This document shows, in pieces, positions 21,807-30,800 of a DNA stretch of 64,000 bases (position 1 is the stretch's first letter; each line of letters opens with the position of its first letter). The stretch is from the NCBI GenBank assembly GCA_905221605.1, contig CAJNDS010002130.1, positions 562,001-626,000 on the forward strand, in the 5' to 3' direction. The notes below the pieces were generated by a model. The model ran no database searches and was not told the origin of the DNA. It worked only from the letters and a program-made list of their open reading frames with translations. A program made the position numbers and the translations under genes. This DNA comes from Symbiodinium natans. Lineage: Eukaryota; Sar; Dinophyceae; Suessiales; Symbiodiniaceae.

Positions 21807-24800
21807 GCAGCCGGCTGATGGTTTGGAAGGTTTAGGGTTTAGGGTTTAGGGTTTACGGTTTAGGGTTTAGGGTTTAGGGTTTAGGGTTTAGGGTTTAGGG
21901 TTTAGGGTTTAGGGTTTAGGGTGTTTGGAGTTTAATTCATGATTTGCAGTATTAGCATCGCCGGTATCGTGCATCCCTACTTGAAGGTTCATAGGTAATG
22001 TTGAAGTGTAGAAGCGCTACATTCTTCTTTCCAGCCCCGAGTAACGTAGGAGCTGGAGATCGACTTCCCGCGTGAGACGCAGAAGGGTCTCGCAAAGCGC
22101 GAGGAGGTCCTCCAGGAGACGCGAGAGCTACCACTGCCCTTCAACGCCGGAAAAGCATCAGATGCGCATCACAGGGTTTAGTGTTTATTTAGGGTTTACG
22201 GTTTCGGGTTTAGGGAGATTCAGTGTTAAGGGTTGAGGGCTTTAGGGTTCTGCAGTTCAGGGTCGAGGCTTCTTTTTCTTGGCATGATTCTTCGGTCTGG
22301 AGAGTGGTTCTCTTCTTGGCACCCTAAACCCTAAACCCTAAACCCTAAACCCTAAACCCTAAACCCTAAACCCTAAACCCTAAACCCTAAACCCTAAACC
22401 CTAAACCCTAAACCCGAGATCCTAGACCCATGAAGGAGCTCCAGCGCATCATCTCTGAGTGGATCTCGGAGGAGGGCCGAGCGCAAGGCCGGGAAGGTTA
22501 AGGACCCCCTAGGGGCCTTCGGGGTTGCATTGCTACTCGGAGGGCTTGTTTAGGGCTTTGGGTTTAGGGCTTTTTAGGGCGTGAGAGGTCAGTTCTGCAT
22601 TTTGGTGCCCTTGTGGGTCCCTGTTAGACTACCGAGCCTTGTGTTTCGACTTTCGGGTGTGCCACTGAGGGACCATAAGGGCAAATGCTGCGGCGTCGAC
22701 CTCGGCCCGAAAATCTGGGCGCCGAAACACCCTGGAAGATTCCTGGGGTTATTGGCTGAAATCCGTGGCTCGGCTCGGAGGCTCAATCCTGTGGCTCTGT
22801 GGCTAACAAGAGCAGGGTACCCTTTTGCCTCGGTCACTCTTGGTGGTTTTTGTAGGGTTCGGTTCCCTTTCAAACAAGAAAAGGGTATCCCTTTCTTTGC
22901 CTAGGCCACGCTTGGACGCAGCCCGCCCAACACCAAGCGGGACCCTGGGGACCCCAAACCCGAAGCCTAAACACTCAAATGGTGAGCAGGGGTCGCCTTT
23001 GGAATCTCTGACGGTCACGACCGGGACCAAGGCGAACGNNNNNNNNNNNNNNNNNNNNNNNNNNNNNNNNNNNNNNNNNNNNNNNNNNNNNNNNNNNNNN
23101 NNNNNNNNNNNNNNNNNNNNNNNNNNNNNNNNNNNNNNTGTGCGTGTGTGTCTGTGTGTGTCTCTGTGTGTGTGTGTGTGTCTGTGTGTGTCTCTGTGTG
23201 TGTGTGTCTCTGTGTGTGTCTCTGTGTGTGTGTCTCTGTGTGTGTCCTCTGTGTGTGTCTCTGTGGTGTCTCTGTGTGTGTGTGTGTGTGTCTCTGTGTG
23301 TGTGTGTGTCTGTGTGTGTGTGTGTGTGCGTGTGTGCGTGCGATGAGGCATTGTTCTTGTGATCACTTAAATACTTAACTGTAGTTCGAACATGCATGTT
23401 GGTTCAACCCGAATGAAAGCCAGCAAGAGAACTGTTTTGAGTAAACGAATCTAGCGCTGTATCGAAATGGGGAAATGCTTGTGAACATTTTCAGCGTCAT
23501 TAAACAGTCCTCAAGTTTAGCAAGCTCGAAAATCAGGCGACCAAGGAAAACGAGGCGAACCCTCTGTCTTACGGACATCTGCAAGTAGAGTCTCGCACCG
23601 ACTGGATCCAGCGTCTCAATCGCAGAAGGAGCCAATATGAGCATGTTTCAAGCATAATGTATCCTGGGGGTAGTTCTGGCTTTGGAAAGTGAGGGGCTAG
23701 AAGAGGCTCCGGAGCCCAAGCCGGAACGGAACGGGTAGGGGAGGAGCCAGAAGGGAGAGGCACCGGAACGGGACCCCCCGCCGGAACGGTTTTTTGGGGA
23801 AACAGTTGCCTGAATCTAGCAGGTGTTCTTCGTCGCAAGTCGCAAGCGTGCATCAACCGGGAAAGCTCCGAAAATATGCCATGGTCCGACGCAAGGCCAC
23901 GCAAAGGCAAGAAGCATGCAAACCAAATCGGAAACTGGAATGACGTTCACACGTAAACTTCCCAGAAGGCTCTCCTGGAAGGGCTTTTTTAGTAAATGGT
24001 GGAAATATTCTCACTCTCATGAACCCACACCTTCTTTTCAAAGCCCCTAGAGCCGAAAAAGCAGACTGGCAAAATACGAGCCACATTCCAACTCCACCAG
24101 CAAGGACTGCGTTCCCATCCCCGGAGCGCCCGTTGCCCAGTATCAGGGTTTAGGGTTTAGGGTTTAGGGTTTTAGGTTTTAGGGTTTTGCAATTTACCTG
24201 AGCGAAAGCATCCTAAATTCACAGGCTTATGTCTCCAAGACCTCGGAACCCTGAAGCCCCCTAAGTCCCCGGCTGAAACTACCTCTCTCTCTCTCTCTCT
24301 CCTTCCCTTGTTCTTTTGCTCTCCTTCTCTCTTTCTCCGTTTTCTCTCCTTCTCTCTTGTTTTTTTCTCTGTCTCTCTCTGCTCCCCCCTCTCTCTTGGT
24401 CATGCTGAGGTACACCCCGATCATCAAGCTGAAGCTGTGGAAAGTTGGGGGCTGCAGTCGCTGGTAAAGGTAGGAATTCAGCGTCAGTTCCTGGGTCTTA
24501 AGAGGAGCTATACAGGATACCAAGTTCCCTGATGTATATAGGTGTACTTTAAGGGCCTACATAAATGGAACAGGGTTTTGGGTGTTATTGTCTTTTTCTT
24601 ATATAGGGACCATAAGGGAATAGTCTTGCACTTTCATGCCCCAAACTCTAAACCCTAAACCCTAAACCCTAAACCCCAAACCCTAGACCGTGTTGAAATG
24701 TTTGCACACGCCCGTCCTAGGTCAGCATCGATCTGCTGTTCGCTCGTTTGGTGAGGCAGGCCTGCCCCCTAAACCCTAAACCCTAAGCCCCAAACCCTAA

Positions 24801-27800
24801 ACCCTAAACGCTAAGCCCCAAACCCTAAACCCTAAACCCTAAACCCTAAACCCCAAACCCCAAACCCTAAACCCTAAACCCACTTTAGGATCTGCAGCAT
24901 CGGGCTACATGCGGGCGAATGCGTTTTGGTTGGTGGCGGTGGGCATCTGCGCCTGCACGAGGTCGCTGGATGACGGCAAGGATGTTGAAGAAGCGGTGAA
25001 GGCTTGCGCACCCTAAACCCTAAACCCTAAACCCTAAACCCTAAACCCTAAACCCTAAACCCTAAACCCTAAACCCCAAGCCCTAAACCCTAAACCCTAA
25101 GCCCTAAACCCTAAACCCTAAACCCTAAACCCTAAACCCACTCTGCGGACTTGAGACATATGAGCCCCCGCTGCAGGATGACGAGGTGCTGCGGGATATG
25201 GACGACAAAAGTGCCCCGAGCCTCAGTGCTGCGCGGCCTCCGGCTGTCGAGATGAAAGGGCACGACTCAGACCGGTTGATTTAGCTACTATTTGTTCAAG
25301 ACCCCCCCCCCAAAAAAAAAAAAAAAGGAAATTATAAAAAGCAATTATAAAATACAAAAGGAATTCTTCCTTGTATGGGCAACATGGGGATTATTACCTT
25401 TCATTTGTTCTTTTTGTTGGGGGGGGGGGTCTTGAGCAAATAGTAGTTTGGAGGCTGACACCCCGGGACCTTCCCGAGTGCACAGTCCGCGAGAGACTCC
25501 AGGTCCGGTGCATCAACGGATATCGAGTTGCCGCCTGCAGCTTAGAGGCTCAAAGCCTGGGATGTTCCCCCATATACTAAGAGTCCTTAGTAGGGATGAT
25601 GATTAGGGGGGTGCTTTTTTATCCCTCTTATGGCCTGTTAGTATAAGCCCAGACCCCTGGGAGGATCCCAAAAAATAGAGCCCCAAAATTGTGCCCTCTT
25701 CTACTATTGGGTCATTCTTGGGAACCCTTAAGGGGGATCCCTTTTTTGGATCCCCCCCAGGGGTCTGGGAGGGGGAACAGCCCTGCTCGAGGCGCTTGGG
25801 CCGGAGGCTCCGGGGTTCAGGGATGTTTCAGGTTTAGATTTTTGGAGGATTTTAGGGTTTTTAGGGCTTCTAGGGCTTTTCGGGCTTTTAGGTCTTTTAG
25901 GGCTCTTTAGGGCCTAAAGGCGTTCTGGGCTTTTAGGGTTTTCGGGCAAAGTTTTCGGGCTTTCGGAAGAACACAAGCCGCCTAAGGACAAGATCCTGCA
26001 ACTGGTGCCAAACCAGGAAGCCTTTCGAGAAACTCTGCGCTTCGCGCTGTGCTCAGCGTGGTCCAAATGGGCAGTGCTCTAAAATATGGTACCCTTAACC
26101 CTTAACCCTAAGCCCATCTCAACCCTAAACCCATCTAAAGCCTAAACCCATCTAAACCCTAAACCCTAAACCCCCAAGCCCTAAGTTTGAATAAGGCGCC
26201 CATATTTCGGGATAGCCCCACATCCAGAGGACGCCACAGCCAGTAGGAGTGCGAAAAAGTAAAGGGTAAGTGAAGAAACTTGAACCGACAATCTGCGAAG
26301 CCCCCAAAACTCCCCCCCCCCTCCAGGAAGCACAAAAAACCCCAACATGCCGTGTTCCCCTAAACCCCCTAAACCCCCTAAACCCTAAACCCTAAACCCT
26401 ATACCCGAATACCCTAATACCCTAAACCCCAAATACCCTGAGACCCGAAACCGAGCCTAAACCCTAAACCCTAACCCTAAACCCCTAAACCCCAAACCCG
26501 AATCCATAGTCTTCCTCCTTGCTGTCGCTGTAAGGTCAAGTGCTGGGCCAAGAGGCATTGAGAGCTTCAGAGGTTTCCGAGTTTTGGGTTTGGGCTTTCG
26601 GGTTTCGGGTTTCGGGTTTCGGGTTTCGGGTTTCGGGTTTCGGGTTTCGGGTTTCGGGTTTCGGGTTTCGGGTTTCGGGTTTCGGGTTTAGGGCGCTTTA
26701 GGAGAAGTCTAGAAGGGGATGGAAGAAGAGTAACTGGCCACTTGCGCCAGATTTCGTATGCAATGCTGGCTTCATTGTTGCGGGTGGCAGGCAGCCGCCG
26801 ATGCACCATCCAAAGAGGGGGGCGGGGTTTAGGGCTTAGGGTTTAGGGCTTAGGGTTTAGGGTTTAGGGTTGAGGGCTTAGAGTCCCTTTGTGGGGTGCC
26901 GGAAAAGGTAAGAAGCCGTTTCTGCCGCAAATAGGCACGAAAGTCTCAAGCTCTAAACCCCAAACCCCAAACCCCAAACCCCAAACCCCAAACCCCAAAC
27001 CCCAAACCCCCAACCCCAAACCCCAAACCCCCCCAAACCCCAAACCCCAACCCCACCCCAAACCCCAAACCCCAAACCCCAAACCCCAAACCCCCAAACC
27101 CCAAACCCCAAACCCCAAACCCCAAACCCCAAACCCCAAACCCCAAACCCCAAACCCCAAACCCCAAACCCCAAACCCCAAACCCTAAACCCTAAACCCA
27201 AAACCCTAAACCCTAAACCCTAAATCCACAGCTCGGGAGCCACTGGCCCCACTTGAGAGGCGTGGAATCTACTCAAATGCCGGAAGCCTGGCTCCATGCT
27301 CCAGGATCTGCAGAGGGTTTAGGGTTTTGGGGTTGGGGTTTGGGGTTTAGGGTTTAGGGTTTAGGGTTTGGGTTTGGGGTTTGGGGTTTGGGGTTTAGGG
27401 TTTAGATCTGCAGAGATCTGAAGCTTGAGGCTTGAGTGAGCAAGTGGAGCAACTGCCTCTCGCATTGAGGTGTTGGGCTTTTTTGGTGGCATCACCTGGG
27501 CCTTGTTGGTGGCTCGCGTTTGCAAGGTGCCCAGATCCCTAAAGCAGGAGCCCCGTGTGCGAGTGAACACAGTGGGTGCCACATAGGTGTCAGCATGGCA
27601 GGCTCGGATATGCGTGCCAGCAGGAAGTGGCTCGTTTTTTTTGCCGATAAGCCTTCCGGGATTCATGCAAGCACTTGCTTTCGAGTCAGAGATGTACGAG
27701 GATGCTGTGGAAGGATCATCGCAACCTCCGTGGCAGCTTCAAGCAATGCGTGCAGGCAAGCTTAACGCGAAGACGCTTCAGGCCCGATGTACGAAGACTA

Positions 27801-30800
27801 TGATGATGCCTTATTCGATACTCAATGAAACGGCACAACATGGGACCACCGGATTAACACGGAGCTGGAGTCGACAGTATCTGAACCAACCCAAGCCCTA
27901 AACTCTGAACCTAAATGCGCTCAAAGGTCAGCTATACCCCAACTACTGCTTCAGCCAGCTTGTCAATCGGTCGACGGCTCGGGCAACAAGAAACTGTCAC
28001 GCCTGGTTCTGTCATGACACCTGTGTCTGATACTCTCATCTACTGTGTGGATTTTAAGGGTTTGGAGGTGCATGGTTTTGTTCTTTAGGGGAACGGTTCC
28101 CGCAGGCCCAATCCTAAACCCTACTAAACCCCCAAAACCCTAAACCCTAAAACCCTAAACCCTAAACCCTTTTGGTTCCTCTGTAAAACTGCATGAGCCA
28201 GTTGAGCCTAAACCCTAAGCCCTAAGCCCTCAACCCTAAACCCTAAACCCTTTGAGCTCCTACGAAGAAGGTTCTTTCGCACCTACGACCAGTGGAACTG
28301 GTCCAAACCCGTGCTGCCCGGCACTCGGGCGCAGCTTATGAATCTTTAGGGTTTAGGGGTTTAGGGTTTAGGCTTCAGGGTTTAGGGTTTAGGGTTTAGG
28401 GTTTAGGGTTTAGGGTTGTGGGGAACGTTGCGGGCCTGCCGTGGGCTGCCTATCCTCATCTCACTTGACACAACTGACTTCTCCAACAGCTGAACTTTAT
28501 ACATTTTGTGGGTTTCCTTATTTAGTAGTAGGAATAATAAAGTTTAGCCTTCTAAGTAAGACAAAGAGTGTGAAGCCACTGGGTCAATTCGGAAGTTCCC
28601 AGGCTCTGCGAGGTCGTGGAGAGTGTTCCCGGAATCGTTGGCCTCAAGGCCGTGCGCCAAGTCGGGCTGCGGGGTCCGGCTAGTGACTGTTTGCTGAGGT
28701 CTTGGCTTTCTATTTAACAGTATGAAGTAGAACTCAATGATAGCCTACGATGGTCAGACCGCCAGTAAGCATTACCCAGTCTCACATCGCAGAGTCACGG
28801 CGAAGTCATGCAGCTGCTATGCCCACGCCAGCCTTGGAATCCGAAGACGAGCATCGCAGACAAGCGTCCGAGCTGCAAGAGGTTGCAGGCTTCACCTGTT
28901 GCACGTCGTTCGAGATACACTCAGGCAGCACTTGATGCCTGTCATTACCCCCGCCTTCCCGGCGATGAATTCCACGCCGCGCGGCTGCAGGGCTCCAGAT
29001 GTTTTAAGGTTTAGGGTTTAGGGTTTAGGGTTTAGGATCTAGGATTTAGGATCTAGGGCTCTTTGTGGTCGCCGTCCACAGCCCAGGCACAACGTGACGG
29101 ACACCACCAAGCGAATTCTCCTGGACGAGTTCCGACGAGGATACGAGGCTCGCAGCCTAGCATTCGGACAGTTCACGCTTGGTCTAGCACGAAGAGCCGT
29201 CTCAGCCGACCCAATTTGAACATGTCGCCAGGTTGTGAAAAAGGTGGAGAACAACAAGGCTGATTGGAAGGACACGGGACAAGGGGTCCGAATCAGGGAC
29301 CTCAGGCATGTTAAAATGCTGCCAGGAAGTTCACAACCCCTTCCCCTTCTTCAGCAATGACCCGTTCAAGTGAGCCCGGCGACTGCTTGGGGAGGGAGAC
29401 TTGGGAAGTTGGAAGGTAGCCATATCGATCCCCTCTCGCAGCCAAAAAGCTGCAAGCTCCCTAAACCCTAAACCCTAAACCCTAAACCCTAAACCCTAAA
29501 CCCTAAACCCTAAACCCTAAACCCTAAACCCTAAACCCTAAACCCTAAACCCTAAACCCTAAACCCTAAACCCTAAACCCTAAACCCTAAACCCTAAACC
29601 CTAAACCCTAAACCCTAAACCCTAAACCCTAAACCCTAAACCCTAAACCCTAAACCCTAAACCCTAAACCCTAAACCCTACCTTGCCAGGCACTACCTCT
29701 GCTTGGAGGTTCATGCCAAGACCGCGGAAGCGCATGTGAAGTGGCGGCCCTAGGCCCATCCGACGTGGCCGGACATTCGACTCTTCACCATTTGGCGGTG
29801 CTGCTATGACTGTTTGATATGACTGATATGACTGAGACTAAGACTAAGACTGAGACTGAGTTATGCTGAGTTGTGCCAGCAGGGTGGCTCCGGCGTCTCG
29901 TGCGGCTCAAGTATGCAGCGCATGTAAGACTTGACGAGCAGCTGTTCCACGTTGCTTGGATCCAATTGGCAGCACAATGGTCTGCATTCGAGTGGTTCGC
30001 TTAAGTGGGGAAGTCATGGAGATCCCCGTGGCCCTGCCACGAGACGAACACGTATGCGCGGGATACGTGAAGATGCACCTCGCAAAAGCTTCCCCGCGCC
30101 CACCCACAGCCTGTGTGGTCCGGCTGATCGGCACCGATGCGAAGGAGATCGGAAACACTGAGCAACTCACTTGGGAATGCCTGGAACAGGGAGTGCTTCA
30201 GCATGCGCTAGTGGACGTGATGTCCCTGGCCCCGCGTTTGCTGAATGTGGATCCATTCCATCTCATCTTTCCTGCAGATCCGAAGAAGCTGATGGACCCA
30301 TGGCTTGTCATCGACCTCGCCCTCGACATTTTCGAGAAACGGGGTCGTGATGTGGATGTTTGCCAGCGGTTCTTCTCTGCTTGGACAGAAGCAGTCCTGG
30401 GTACATCGAAAGAGGAAGCAAATCAGGTTGAGCCGGACGGATGCACATGGCTCACCAGAATGCTCGCCCTTTGGGATGAACTTCGGCGCCGAATTGTGCA
30501 AAGTCAGCCTTGGGATGGGCCGCCAAATCCATTCGGTGCATGTGCCCTTCCTGCAGTCCACATGACGACCATTCGCTTTGTGAAGGACAAGATGCAGGTT
30601 CAGACTCTCGAGCAGACTTTCCAGACGGTCGGGGGCGTGCTCGTGGAGGCAACGTCCCGGGATCCCAATGCACTGAACTTGGAGCCATTCCATGTCGTCT
30701 TTCCGGCAGATCCGAAGAAGCTGATGGACCCAGCTCTCGTCATCAACCTTGCCCACGGCATTTTCAAGACAAGGGGTCGTGATGTTATTGCTTGCCAGCA

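Noticed and set aside
22803..23397. Frames spanning the N gap with Thr/His or Cys/Val repeats
   Set aside because: They cross unknown bases and translate a TG microsatellite.
24898..25001. Open island read as a 34-codon exon next to a CCCTAAA array
   Set aside because: The frame fits no poly(A) polymerase segment and its phase does not join the previous exon; a 15-nt exon at 24889-24903 fits better.
30208..30756. 182-codon minus-strand frame
   Set aside because: Exact antisense of the duplicated plus-strand protein; its own repeats mirror the plus-strand duplication.
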